Source: Aradus depressus (lineage: Eukaryota; Arthropoda; Insecta; Hemiptera; Aradidae). From it: a DNA stretch of 64,000 bases. Made by a program: the position numbers and the translations under genes. The stretch covers positions 19,147,079 through 19,211,078 of the forward strand of contig OY759215.1 in assembly GCA_963662175.1 (NCBI GenBank). The letters are read 5' to 3'. Within the stretch, counting starts at the first letter, position 1, and each line of letters starts with the position of its first letter. Of the stretch, positions 53,460-64,000 are shown in pieces. The notes beneath the pieces were generated by a model. That model did not search any database. It was not told where the DNA came from and worked only from the letters and a program-made list of their open reading frames with translations.

Positions 53460-54400
53460 CGAGCAACACTGTTGACGACAGGTATCCAGATACAAATATA
53501 TATGTACCACTTTAGTGTTTATCTTGAGCCATATACATGTCCAGGTATTCTCTGAAGCAACAATTGGTATAACCTGAACCATGGTCATATACGAAGACGA
53601 TGTATCCTATGAATATGTTGCCACACTAGTTGTCAACACTTCAGTGTGCATCTTGTCCAGATATTCTCTGAAGCAACAATCGGTATAACCTGAACCATGG
53701 TCATATACAGGGGCGTAGCCAGGATTTTGAGGAGGAGGGGACAGTTAGGCTACGAGGGTGGGGGGTATAGACTCCCGGGGGCACAGCTGCAGTTTCCGTG
53801 GTTAGCGTTGCAGTTTTTTCGTTATTAATTTGGGAGACTCGGACCCCAATACTACTGACTGTAATACTTAAGTTGACTTTACATGAGCAGTAGCAAATGC
53901 ACGCTGTGGTTTCTCTGCTTTTAGAATTAAATGACTCACATCCAATAGCGTGCATTTGCTGCCGCTGCGCTTTGCATTTTTACTGCGCATGTAAAATCAG
54001 CTTTAAGAGTAGAAAGTATAACATAAATGACGATTTTGAGCGAGGAAATGAAATGATCGAATTCATATATATTTAAATAAATGTAATACGACTTGATTTG
54101 TACATGTACATTTATGTAACAGGTGATTACTGATTTAGGAATGAGACGCACGGGAAATTTGAAGATCCTATTGGTAACTTGCAAGCAATCCATTTTTAAT
54201 AAAAACTATTTTTTTAGTTTATTTAATTTTCATCTTGGTTTTTTGCTCTGGCTTCGCGCTTCCGGCTACGCCCCTATATATATCCTATCAACAGTTGTCA
54301 ACACTTCAGTGTGCATCTTGAGCCATCTTCATGTCCAGGTATTCTCTGAAGCCAGAACCATGGTCATATATGAAGCCAATATATCCTAGCAATATGAGCG
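53460..54400 (+). repeat. ~160-bp tandem repeat, split by a TIR element
   Basis: tattctctgaagcaacaatt, ggtataacctgaaccatggt and cttcagtgtgcatcttg recur at about 53540, 53660 and 54340. The second unit is interrupted at 53708-54275. Confidence 0.8.
53708..54275. mobile_element. hAT-like non-autonomous element (CAGGGGCGTAGCC ends)
   Basis: Left CAGGGGCGTAGCCAGGATTT. Right, inverted, aGGGGCGTAGCCGGAAG, with the terminal C of CAG..changed. No transposase. The host repeat lets the empty site be reconstructed (tcatata..atatcctat), but an exact 8-bp duplication is not visible because the flank is itself TA-rich. Confidence 0.7.
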
Positions 54401-54764
54401 GTTTCAGCATTGTAATGAACAGGTCATTTTAATGAATTCACCCTGTGCTATGTAACATAACAGAACAGAAGTGCACTACCTGATTCTGAACCATTGTATC
54501 ACCCTCTGCAGCAACCAACAACGGTTATTGATCGCAGTTGCAATAAATCTATTATGCACAGTTTGCTAATGTTTCCGATTCAAAAGCACAGTCACAATTA
54601 ATATGGTAATATAATAAATAGGTAACTTTATACGTTTAGATGTATTTCCCTTTGAAATAAATTGAAAGTCTGTAATTACTACGAAACATAGCAAATGAAA
54701 ATATTGTATATTGGAATCAATTTAGAATAATATATTCACCTTTTAGCTCCTCCATTATTACTTC

Positions 54765-55420
54765 CCCAGCTATGCGAAGTATAGGAGAAGTTATGTGATC
54801 GGTCAAAAATTCCATCCGACCTCTAGATTTGAAGTTTGAAAAAAAAATCTGTGTGTGAATACGAAAACTCCCGATAGAATGAATGTATTGACCCGAAATT
54901 ATATATGTGGATCCAGAACCCTCTAATGACGAAACCTAGTGTTTTTCAGCCAAATCGATGAAAGGAAAAAGGGGATTAGGGGGGAGGCTTATAACTGCCA
55001 ATAGAATGAATATATCGACACGAAATTGTATATGTGTGATCGTAACCCTATAAGAATAACATCTATCGATTTTCAGCCGAAAGTGCCAAAGTTGGTGTTT
55101 AGGAGAGAGGCTTAACTCAAAAACTTTAATGACTGTCTATGTAATGAATGTATCGACATAAAATTTTATATTTGAATCTAAAACTGTATAAGGATGAGAT
55201 GTATCAAATTTCAGGCAAATCGGCCAAAGAAAATTGAGGCATCAGGGGACCAAGTCAAAAATCCTAACATCTCTCGATGTAATGAATGTATCGACACGGA
55301 ATTTAGTATGAGGATTTTGAAGTACCTGAAAAAAACGTACATCGATGTATAGAAAATCGGTATATTGGATTGAAACGCAGAGCAATTAATTACCTTAGTA
55401 GATTACTGAACTACATTTTA
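54765..55420 (+). repeat. Family-H copy with several internal units
   Basis: End 1 cttccccagctatgcgaagt then ataggagaagttatgtgatc. Units at 54880, 55000, 55135 and 55265 carry gaatgtatcgacataaaatt-like lines. End 2 decayed. Confidence 0.8.
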
Positions 55421-55477
55421 TTTGACAACCTGTGAAATGATCACTTCTCACTACATCAGCCATCTTCATTTTTATAT

Positions 55478-55672
55478 GTTAGTTATTATGACTCACGCCT
55501 TGGCTTTAGCTACGAGGTCATTTTGCCTACTACCAGAGCGCTCTTTCGTCACTCTGGTAGACATGAGCCTGACTTCAATGTGGGAGTCCTAAATTTTGCC
55601 TACCCTAAAGTTTATTCATCTAGGTTAGGGGTCTTTAACGAGTAACTGACATCATATAGGCTAGGGACCAGA
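55478..55672 (-). mobile_element. SINE-A copy, head missing
   Basis: tgttagttattatgactcac, ctaccagagcgctctttcgt, ttattcatctaggttagggg, ends at tagggaccag where family H begins. Confidence 0.85.
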
Positions 55673-55729
55673 TTTTCAGTCAAATCGCTCAAAGGGAATG
55701 GGGGGTATCGACATGAAGTTTTATATGTT

Positions 55730-55925
55730 AGTTTGCCTACTACCAGAGCGCTCTTTCGTCGCTCTGGTGGATATGAGCCCGACTCTGCTATCGGAATCTT
55801 ACATTTTCTTATCCTAATTTTTTATTCACCTAGGATTTGGGTACCTGACATTGTACAGGCTCGGGATTCGAAGAACGGCGACCTCAAGTTTTTTTTGTTT
55901 TTTTTCGCCTCCCGGATATAAAATC
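55730..55925 (-). mobile_element. SINE-A copy, both ends missing
   Basis: gcctactaccagagcgctct, gagcccgactctgctatcgg, acaggctcgggattcgaaga, ending cctcccggatataaaat. A second SINE-A in the same orientation within 60 bp, embedded in family-H pieces (55673-55729, 55925-55990). Confidence 0.8.
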
Positions 55926-56449
55926 TAATTGAAATTTTATATGTAAATCCAAAACCTCATAAGGACGATACCCATTAATTTTTTTTACATTAGTTTTTTT
56001 CTTTTTCTTCACTCAGGGTACCCCAAAACTCAAATATCTGTAAAAACTCAAGTCAGTATGTCTATTTTTGGCAGATTATAATTCTTTGGGGAAATAGCAA
56101 CATAATACAATGTATCATAGACTAACGAAGGTCTTTTGTTGGTGAGACATCCATTCATTCGAGGAATTGTTGAATTGTTTTCGAAAACTATTACACAACT
56201 TAACTTTCTGGGAACCTGGGAAAGTCCGAGCAACAATTTGGAGATATAATAGTGTGTGAAGTATTATGCATATACTCGTATTATGTACGTAGTCCGATAA
56301 CATCGGGACTTTTTTTTTGTGTGTTTCCTGTTCTAGTATTACTAGTAATGTCTTCGTCGAAGAAATTTTGGCAATGTCCATAGTTGAGCCCAGGTAACTG
56401 TCGGCAGTTGATGTAATTGTCATTTTATGTTAACCCGGATGGTGAACTA

Positions 56450-57000
56450 CTAAAGTTTTATTATTATTAAGTCTTTATTTATTTATAAATATACTAGATA
56501 TATACAAATAATTTGAAAATAAAAAATCTTATAACAAAGCCTCTTGGTCAGATGACCGTCAGAGTGTAGTCATAATTTACAAATAAATAAGAAATTATGT
56601 TAAGAATTGAAATAATTAAGTACAACTATCAATATATATCTTTGACCTTTAAAATTTAAATCCAAATAATCATAATCTTCTGGTTCGGTATACTAATATT
56701 AATTTTCAGATATAATTGTGAACTATAGAATTTGAGTCTAGTTATAATAAATGTTATAAAATGATGATAAAAACTAATAGGACTTAAATAGATTAATAAA
56801 TAGTAAGTAATAATATGATTAAAGAGTAATAAGTAATATTATAGATATACTATTAGGGAAAATTGCATAACATTAAATCACAATAATGATTTAAATTGTA
56901 TTATGGTTAATTTATGATATTTTTGGCTCGTCTACAATAATTAGCAAGAGAGGTCCAACATTTTCCATTCACGTACCGAACTACTAAAAGTAGCCTATTA
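56450..57000. other. AT-rich stretch, no gene recognised
   Basis: Begins attattattaagtctttatt, possibly an inverted LINE 3' terminus with (ATT)n. Nothing else supports it. Confidence 0.35.
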
Positions 57001-57019
57001 ATTTTCTAGTAAATAATAA

Positions 57020-57400
57020 TCCTACCGAACGGAAGGGGGAATCAGGAGGAACTCCAAAGACCCCAATAACTTTCGGTATAATGCATGTATCGACATGAAA
57101 TTTATACTTAAATTCAAACCCCCATAATGTCACCATTTATTATTTTTCCGCAAAATTAGCCTTTAGGGAAGGGGGCGATCAAAAGAGAGGTGTTCAACTC
57201 AAAAACCCTAATTACAGCCAATGTAATCAATGCATCGACACAAAATTTATTTCTAGGAATCTGAAGCTCCTATGAAAATCATGTATCGATTTTTAGCCCA
57301 AACGAATTCCATAACTTTAGAATTACATATCCTGGACCATGTATGGCCGAAATGTTTATCTATTTAATTTCTTGCTGGGGAACTACATTGTCGGTAATTT
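57020..57400 (+). repeat. Family-H copy, diverged
   Basis: ccgaacggaagggggaatca, ataatgcatgtatcgacatg, aatgtaatcaatgcatcgac, end-2 approach tgctggggaactacattgtc followed by a T run. Confidence 0.7.
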
Positions 57401-57785
57401 TTTTTTTTTTTTTTTTAAGGTCGTAACATTATTACAAAATAAAAAGGTATATTATTTTTCATATATCTTTTGTTGCAAATAAGTATCTTTTTCAAGAACT
57501 TTTTTTAAGTGTATATAAAGTACCCTTCAGCGTAAGCTGCCTTTTGAATAGTACTTCAAAAAAAAAAAAATGTTCCCTCTTCTACTTGAATGTATGAGTT
57601 TGCATATAGTATCTCTGTTTATAATTACAATACAGCGACCTTTAAGCTCTGAAGATGCCTTTTTAAAATAGCAGCTTTGGAAAAGTCGACAAATGAAGTT
57701 CCTACTTATCATCAAAACATAAAGCCAATCTACATCTAATAAAGGTTTTTCAAGTCTAATAAAACAATTATATGATAAAGCTTAT

Positions 57786-58062
57786 TAGTTAGTTATTGTG
57801 ACTCAATGCCCGGGCTTTAAATAATCATATCCCCCAATCTTTCGCCACTTCCATGAGCCAGCTGCTACTAAGGGAGTCCTAAATTTTGCCTACTTAGGGT
57901 AGAGGGGTCTTTAATGCTCGGAACCATTGCATAACATCCCATCAGAATGGCGTGCAGAAAGATTTTGATTTTTCTACTTACAAGAAAAAAAGAGCCGGGT
58001 ATCGAACCCGCTATCTTGAGCTAGTAGGCTAGCATGCTACCTCTGAGCTACCGGTGCTCAAT
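57786..58062 (-). mobile_element. SINE-A copy, diverged but both ends present
   Basis: tagttagttattgtgactca to ctctgagctaccggtgctc. B box ggtatcgaacccgc. Central block cataacatcccatcagaatg. Confidence 0.85.
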
Positions 58063-58229
58063 TAACCTTATTATACCTTTTTTTTTTTTTTTAATTTCCT
58101 AACTAAAAAGTATTTTTGCAAATTGTTGCTAATTCTCCTATCAACAGGTAATTCAGGAGGTCATATTACAGATCAAAGATTAGATTTACCTATACATATA
58201 GAGAAAAGAGAAAATAAAAAAACGTGTGT

Positions 58230-58590
58230 TTTAAAACATTTCGTTTTTCGGCATGCATCTCGAAACCGAACGACCAGAGAAAAATAGTTTTTTCTTTAAC
58301 TACAATTTTTACTTGAAAAGATATATGATTAGGTCATAAAAGCGGTATTTTGTAAAATGTATTTTGGCCCCTAAGTAATGTCTTAATTTTCGTCCGATTT
58401 CGGCCAAAATCTAATCAGATGTGACTTCTTAATTACAAATTCAAAGTTCACAGCTACAATTGTTTTTGTGGTAGAGCGCTCACAACGTTTCAATCACATA
58501 CACACAGTCACAAACCGCACCGACAAACATCATCGCAAAAATGGCCAAAACGTATTCAGAGAGACTTTGAGACGTGAAAAACGAAGTTAG
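58230..58590 (+). repeat. Family-C copy, longest
   Basis: cggcatgcatctcgaaaccg, taggtcataaaagcggtatt, gatttcggccaaaatctaat, aaaatggccaaaacgtattc. No ORF. Confidence 0.7.
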
Positions 58591-58673
58591 ATATAAGAAA
58601 GTAAATAGAAAGCCCTAGCTGTTGAACTGAATCAAAGGTATACTAAATGTAGTGTACATAATGTTAATAATTA

Positions 58674-58775
58674 TAGTTAGTTATTGTGACTCATGCCCGG
58701 GCTTTAACTACGAGGTCGTGCTCTTTCGTCACTCTGATGGCCATGAGCCCAACTCTACTTTGGGAGTCCTATATT
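58674..58775 (-). mobile_element. SINE-A tail fragment
   Basis: tagttagttattgtgactca, cgtcactctgatggccatga, actttgggagtcctatatt. The ORF at 58652-58843 reads through it. Confidence 0.85.
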
Positions 58776-58859
58776 GTTCAGAATTAAATATAAATTATCA
58801 AGGTAGCCAGGACACCGATTCTATGTATACGAGACTTTTCTAACTTTCGTTTCCTTTTT

Positions 58860-59480
58860 TCTTAAGCGAGTGTGTTGGGAAGTTTACCCCAACTTTTGAC
58901 GTGTTTACCTAATCCTTACGACAGTTGACGTTGATCTCTGATGAAACTTTCCTCCTCTGACAGTTCAGAACATCTCTTTGGATGAAAGTGGTTAAATTGA
59001 AACTCAGTTAACCAATAAACGAAGTCAAAAGTATAAATAAAAGTTTTTTTTCCTTCTGGAAAAGAACCCTTATTCTTTTTTCCCCAATCCAAAATAAAAA
59101 CAAAGAACTGGAGGGTGGAGGAGGGAGGGGTATCATGTTAGAAGAAGACCAAAGTCGAAACATGGTTGATGTAGACATATTGCTCCCTGGAGAGTGGATC
59201 CCTTGTTTTTGTTCGATACCTTGCTACCTGGTTGGGACAGGTCATACATATCCAACATGCCAAGCTCAACTTGAGAGCCCTACTTCAGACGATATCCCAA
59301 ACCGATAAACATGTATTAGTCTCAAATCGGCCACCATTTGATAGATATGCCGTCTGTCTGTGAAGGTCTATTTCTTCGAAAATAATGACCACCTTTACTT
59401 TACTAAAGCTCAGAGAAAATTGACTTTCAATTGGTAAAATGGTGAGGGCAACCTAGAAAGCCGGATATCATAAAATCCAA
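58860..59480. other. No gene recognised
   Basis: 59090-59420 is less AT-rich and looks single copy. gtgagggcaacctagaaagc at 59443-59470 matches the stem II/GAAA block of the 20.1-kb Penelope family without its 5' core. Confidence 0.4.
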
Positions 59481-59489
59481 TAAAGGAGT

Positions 59490-59830
59490 AGTAATCGGTC
59501 AACGATTCGATGCGTAGTTTAATGTTGGAAAAAAAAAAAAAAAAATCTGTGTGTGAACACGATAACTCCTGTTAGAATTAATGTACCCACACTAAATTTT
59601 ATATATAAATCCACAACTTTCTAACGATAACACCTATTGTTTTTCAGCCAAATCGACCCAAGAGAAGGGGAGGCTTAACATAAAACTTGAATAACTGCCG
59701 ATAGAATGAATGTATAAACACGAAATTTAAATGTGTGGCCAAATTCAACTCAAATCGGGTGAAGGAGAGGGAGGGTTTAGGGGAGAGGCTTAACAAACTG
59801 CCGTTGTCATACGGTAATATAAAATTTGAG
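59490..59830 (+). repeat. Family-H copy, internal
   Basis: cacgataactcctgttagaa, cagccaaatcgacccaagag, actgccgatagaatgaatgt. The minus ORF at 59644-59847 lies within it. Confidence 0.7.
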
Positions 59831-59885
59831 AGCTCGAACAGAATCAAAGATATATTAAATTAAATATACAAAATTAAAGTAATTA

Positions 59886-60075
59886 TATTAGTTATTGTGA
59901 CTCATGCCCGGGCTTTAACTTCGAGGTCGTATCGCCCACCAATAATGTACTCTTTCGATGATCTGATGGACATGTGATCCCGACTCTACTGTGCGAGTCC
60001 TACATTGCTTTATTCACCTAGGATGGGCTCCTTCAACGAGTACCTGCAATGTTACTTCAACGTCCCATACACACA
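59886..60075 (-). mobile_element. SINE-A copy, head missing
   Basis: tagttattgtgactcatgcc, ccgactctactgtgcgagtc, ttcaacgtcccatacacac. Confidence 0.8.
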
Positions 60076-60264
60076 ATATTTATAATAATATATTTTTCAC
60101 CTCTACATTTTTCTTCCATTCATATTTCTGGTTTTTATAATCTGCCATATTTAGACGTTCCGGGAAAACTGAAACAGGAACGTTGAATTGGTATGGACCC
60201 GCGTACAGAGCCAGAAATCACCGGAAGACAAAAAGGGTGCTGGAGAAGATTCAATATTGGACTT

Positions 60265-60400
60265 CTGAATCCTCATACTAAATTTTGTGTCGATACATTC
60301 AGTTACGCCCCTCTCTAATCAACCCTATTCTCTTTGATCGATTTGACTGAAAACCAATAGTTGTCGTCCTTATGCGATATCGAGATATTCATTTGTCGAC
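60265..60400 (-). repeat. Family-H internal fragment
   Basis: ctaaattttgtgtcgataca, gatttgactgaaaaccaata, gttgtcgtccttatgcgat. Confidence 0.65.
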
Positions 60401-61215
60401 CCAGCTTACCTCCATCAACTTACACGAGACAATCTTCAATAGCGCAATTATTGGTTTAGTTACTCTGAAAAATTTAAAATTCATGGGACAAGATCGTATT
60501 TGGGACTGGATCTACGATAGATGGTGACGGAAACAGACTACCCGATGTTCTGCCGATGGCCAATCCCAGTCCCTCAGTAACCCCTCGATCCCCAAGCTTT
60601 TCTAACATTGACTGGGTGATGTTGCTGCAATGCAAGGCGTACTTTTTTTAAAACCTAATAAAAAAAAAAAAAAAAAGTTGCTGAAAAAAATATTCGGGTG
60701 GGCTGGTGCACAGTACATATTCTTGAACCACGATAATGTGTTCAAGTTAACAGATTCACTCAAGTTATCAGTGAGATCATTTCTGATTATAATCAGTCTA
60801 CATATTTCTTTCAAAAATTAATTACCTTAAGATGGCTTCCAGATGAAATTGATTTTATTTTACTTTGAAATGTATCCATCGAATTCATTTAAATCTAATA
60901 ATAAATGTCTTTGATGATCAAAGATAGAATCTAGACCAAATTTCATCTGAAGAAACAAGTTTCAATAAGAAATTAAATTGGTGAAGTAGATAGGCTCTGG
61001 AGCAGAGGAGAAGACAGTCTTTTGTAGTGTCAAAGCCAAAGAGAAGATAGGAAAAGAGCAAAGGGAATAAGGTTTGTGAATAGGCAAGAAGCGGAAGGTT
61101 GAGGAATGGAGGACTGATGAATCGGAGTTCAAATGGAGGACGGATGAATTGGAGTTCATTTTGAACTCATAACTCGATGTAGGGATAAGTGCTTTGCAGA
61201 CCTGAGGCTGCGACG
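60400..61215. other. No gene recognised
   Basis: 60960-61160 has tandem-like ggaggactgatgaatcggag / ggaggacggatgaattggag words. Short ORFs on both strands have no recognisable domains. Confidence 0.45.
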
Positions 61216-61239
61216 TTTTACTTTTTGACGTTTCTTTAG

Positions 61240-61380
61240 TATAAGGAAGTATTGTAATCGTCCGAAAATCTGAGTTCGAGTTTTGAACGGAATTTCACAT
61301 TTCTAAGTCCACAATTGACGATTTTTGCGATGATGTCTGTCAGTGTCTGTGTAAACCTACTACCAATGAACTTGAAACGT
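61240..61380 (-). repeat. Family-C fragment
   Basis: attgtaatcgtccgaaaatc, ttcgagttttgaacggaatt, gatgatgtctgtcagtgtc. Confidence 0.6.
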
Positions 61381-61495
61381 GAAATGATGATGTTACATAT
61401 GCTAGCATACATCTGGCTTAAAAAACTTGGAACGGGGCCTAAGAACATTTTACGAAATACCGTTTATCTTTATGACCTAATCCAAAATTTTTCCA

Positions 61496-61640
61496 AATAA
61501 TAATAATATTTATTTCCGTACAAACCATAACATGGTAATAGGATACGTCATAAGAATGTATACATTAAGATTCTTATAAATTAGATACATAAACAGCTAG
61601 ATACTTAGATTCTGACATACAATGTGAATGTATTTTTCAA
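61496..61640 (-). mobile_element. LINE 3' terminus (same family as 25.4 kb)
   Basis: aataataataatatttattt, ccgtacaaaccataacatgg, taataggatacgtcataaga is the inverse of 25425-25489. Confidence 0.85.
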
Positions 61641-61651
61641 GAAGATATTTC

Positions 61652-62090
61652 GGTATCTCCCTATTTGCGTATACCCAGAATGCGTACACCTACGAAATAT
61701 ACCCACTATGCGTACACTCTTTTTATCACTTGAGGGGTAGGGAAGATTTTTTTCAGAGTCGATATTGCAGTCGGTTCGAAGTCAATATTCACTTTTTCAG
61801 GGCTCCAATCAGGCACCTGAGCTTTAATCAGGCGGAACATCTTGTAAGTTACTAACAATTTGTTTGGCAAAAGTGCAAATACTACTGGAACAATGTTGGT
61901 CTCCTGATGTGTACTAGGTACCCAAATCTGTATAAATGATGTATATTTGCATGTTGGTAAGTTTTTTTTTCCGTACGCAAGATAGAATCGGAGTTGTCGA
62001 ACCCTATTAGTTCACGCAATTCCCCCCCCCCCCCCCCCCCAAAAAAAAAAAAGTATACGCATAGTGGGTATACGCAAATAGGATGGTACC
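61652..62090. mobile_element. 439-bp MITE with terminal inverted repeats and 8-bp target duplication
   Basis: GATATTTC flanks both sides (61644-61651, 62091-62098). Left GGTATCTCCCTATTTGCGTA; right, inverted, GGTACCATCCTATTTGCGTA, with inner atacccactatgcgtatac shared. Internal C19/A12 homopolymers at 62022-62052. No transposase. An 8-bp duplication fits hAT or P-like elements. It lies inside a Penelope end (gatatttcgggcgttcttac). Confidence 0.9.
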
Positions 62091-62099
62091 GATATTTCG

Positions 62100-62695
62100 G
62101 GCGTTCTTACGAACTAAGACAATTTCTATGAAATATGATTTATTTAAAATTTGGTTCTTACCAAAAATGTGGCTCATTAAATGTTCAACTATCGAGAGGC
62201 TCTAAGATTTGAGATAGAACCAATGAGAACAGTTGTAGGCCGCGAAAAATGTCACTCTCTGCCCCTCCTCCTTTTCAAAATCATTTCATAATTGATCGAT
62301 TATGTTCTACTCAATGATCAATTCAAAACTCGATATATGATTTTTTAACGGTTTTGGTTAACTGTAAAAGAAGTATTTTATGTTTCGACCCCCTTCTGAA
62401 GACAGTAGCTCAGAGAGAAAAAAAAAGTGAGGGTTTCAAAAAAATTATGTTAAGCAAATAAAATGTGTGTAAATCTTTTAAATAAAACAAAAAAAAAAAA
62501 AAAAAACAACCTTTATTTAGAAACTTTTTTCATTTCCCCTACCATAAGGGTTCTCCCAACCACCATGTTCGTAGTACAAAGGCGTAAAAGAAATAATGCC
62601 CCCAAAAAACGAAAAGAGTTAAATTGAGAGAAAGAGTTTAATTTATTTTCAGGCTCTACCAGCTCAAGAGAGATGTTCGTAATTTTTGTGTCTCT
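62100..62695. other. No gene recognised
   Basis: 62265-62300 shares cccctcctccttttcaaaat with the MITE family at 9991 and 22289. A-run near 62490. Confidence 0.45.
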
Positions 62696-62905
62696 ATTGA
62701 GCACGAGAACTCCCGATAGAATAAATATATCGATATGAAATTTTATATGGTTATCCAGAACCCCATCAGAGTAAATTCAAATTCAAAACTAAAACGGGGA
62801 GGTGGTTGAGTAACTCGTTTCAGTTTAGAGGGAGAGCGAAAATTTATTTGATTAATTCCTGCTGGAGAAGTTCATTGTCGGTGATTCACCGACGACTTTA
62901 TTTAG
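62695..62905 (+). repeat. Family-H fragment with perfect end-2 hairpin
   Basis: gaactcccgatagaataaat, tttagagggagagcgaaaat, then gtcggtgattcaccgac (62877-62893), an 8-bp palindromic hairpin around one T. Confidence 0.8.
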
Positions 62906-63029
62906 TTAAATAGATTGAGCAGAGTGAGTGGATCCCGTTCTACGAAGAAAGTTGTGTAAGTAAGTGAATCGGAAAACCGTGAAGTTATATTAAAAGCCCG
63001 AGGTCCTCTTACTCACTTATTCCTCGAGA

Positions 63030-63120
63030 GAACAAAATGAAAATAAGAAAGTCGTCGGTGAATCACAGGGGATGTACTTCCCCTCGAATATCATTTGTTA
63101 TCAACTACTCGTAAGTTCTC
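63030..63120 (-). repeat. Family-H end-2 fragment
   Basis: agtcgtcggtgaatcacagg, gatgtacttcccctcgaata. Confidence 0.7.
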
Positions 63121-63125
63121 CATCT

Positions 63126-63300
63126 ACAGTAAAATCCTTTTATAACGATTTCTGATATACTTAACGATTTTCCGGATATAACGATGTAAAACCCGTATCT
63201 AGTTTGGTTAGCTATTTAAAAGTGAAGAAATAAATCCGGATATAACAATGTTAGGTATAACGATATTCCGTATAAAACTACCTAAAACATAAGAAAAAGT
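63126..63300. mobile_element. pogo-like element end
   Basis: CAGTAAAATCCTTTTATAAC preceded by TA, with repeated ataacgat words (tataacgatttc, tataacgatgt, tataacaatg, tataacgatatt). This repeated structure is typical of pogo/Tigger termini. The opposite end was not found. Confidence 0.55.
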
Positions 63301-64000
63301 TTATTTTTCATTCCGGTTATAAAGATATAATAATATTATGTATGTACATACGCACATACATACATAATTGGGTAAAACAGTATGAGTTTTGAACGGATGA
63401 AAAATACGAACATTATAGAAAAAGGTTTTAAACACGGTTCTTGTTTACTCTTTCCGAGCGCAATGAGTTATTCCATTTCCAAACATACCATTTCCCCCTT
63501 GTCGAATTTTCTTCGAACTCCCTTCTTCCCTTCTAGTGCGTATATTCCTAGTTTCAGATTAGTCTTTCCTTTGCCTCCGTAGGGATCGTTACTTCGGAAC
63601 TTCATAACCATGTAAGCAAAAATGTATGCTTAAAAAAAAGCAAGGAAACTAAAATAACTGATTTTTTTGTGGAAAATTAATACATATGTACTCCATGTGT
63701 ATACATAATTTATGTTTACAGTTACGAATGTATGTAAGTAAATTTTATGTAAATTTTAAAAAGTAAATAAAAATATGTAAATTTTCTCGTTATGAACATT
63801 GTAAAACACCTTTTTTTTTTTCTCTAACAAGGGTGGGAGTCTTTATTAGTACCTTATCGTACAGGCTAGGGACCATCGCTTAAGAGGCGTATAGACACGC
63901 GAGCAACTAGCCGAACATTAGTCAGTGCGCATGCCTGGGGATGAAGTGCGCAGGCGCTCGACGAACAAGGGAGGCTCGGGGTCTGCTCCACCTGTTGTCG
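63300..64000. other. No gene recognised; SINE-A remnant at 63828-63885
   Basis: 63828-63885 reads gggtgggagtctttattagt, cgtacaggctagggaccatc (reverse SINE-A). The last ~100 bp (cgagcaactagccgaacatt, gtgcgcaggcgctcgacg) are GC-rich and continue outside the window. Confidence 0.5.

Noticed and set aside
57655..57700. Hammerhead-like ctctgaagatgcc ... ttggaaaagtcgac
   Set aside because: CUGAAGA and GGAAA are present, but no convincing stem II and no palindrome; no flanking Penelope end.
62390..62425. cttctgaagacagtagctcag ... agaaa
   Set aside because: Lacks stem II pairing and the G before AAA in register. Chance or a very old remnant.

Overview
This is an AT-rich, non-coding, repeat-packed piece of a eukaryotic nuclear genome, most likely an arthropod. 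I base that on its transposon families (Penelope-like elements, jockey-like LINEs, tRNA-derived SINEs, pogo/Tigger and other TIR elements), on SINE tails made of CCTAA units (the arthropod telomere motif, which I treat only as a weak hint), and on the absence of operons or ribosome binding sites. I recognise no complete host gene. Nearly every open reading frame is a transposon fragment, a minisatellite read-through or chance. Two short stretches (8986-9020 and 45761-45838) have splice-site context and are the only candidates for host exons.

Layout. 1-2.8 kb: the 5' part of an LTR retrotransposon on the minus strand, with a short LTR, a tRNA-Lys-type primer binding site and a gag-like ORF. 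3-9.3 kb: SINEs and copies of a hairpin-ended repeat (family H), including a ~0.95 kb segment present twice around a 200-N gap (probable assembly duplication). 9.3-22.5 kb: MITE-type TIR elements, SINE fragments and Penelope ends. 22.6-25.5 kb: a Penelope remnant with a GIY-YIG endonuclease fragment and a hammerhead motif, then a LINE fragment whose 3' region holds a second hammerhead. 26-30 kb: minisatellites. 30-36 kb: pogo-like element, two SINE families, nested elements. 36-39.4 kb: a duplicated SINE flank, a 137-bp satellite-like array and a 300-bp foldback insertion with a clear 12-bp target duplication. 41-45.1 kb: inverted pairs of Penelope ends. 46.4-47.3 kb: a LINE fragment whose 5' edge is amplified into a 59-bp tandem array. 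48-51.4 kb: minisatellites, a full SINE and a long family-H copy. 52-64 kb: more family-H copies, hAT-like MITEs and SINE fragments.

Most interesting theme. At least six different Penelope-type ends carry hammerhead-ribozyme-like cores (CUGANGA, stem II, GAAA). In five of the six the sequence after GAAA is self-complementary with no loop (ACCGGU, AGUACU, AGCCGGCU, ACUAGU, AACCGGUU). Such a stem III would be stable mainly between two RNA molecules. Many of these ends sit as head-to-head inverted pairs.

Labels used below: SINE-A (about 348 bp, tRNA head, conserved central box, CCTAA or AACTAA tail); SINE-B (second tRNA-headed family); family H (dispersed element with a hairpin at each end and internal ~120-140-bp units); family C (second dispersed family, marked by a block near AAATGGCCAAAACGTATTCA). 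All names are mine. Copy boundaries were read by eye and are approximate.
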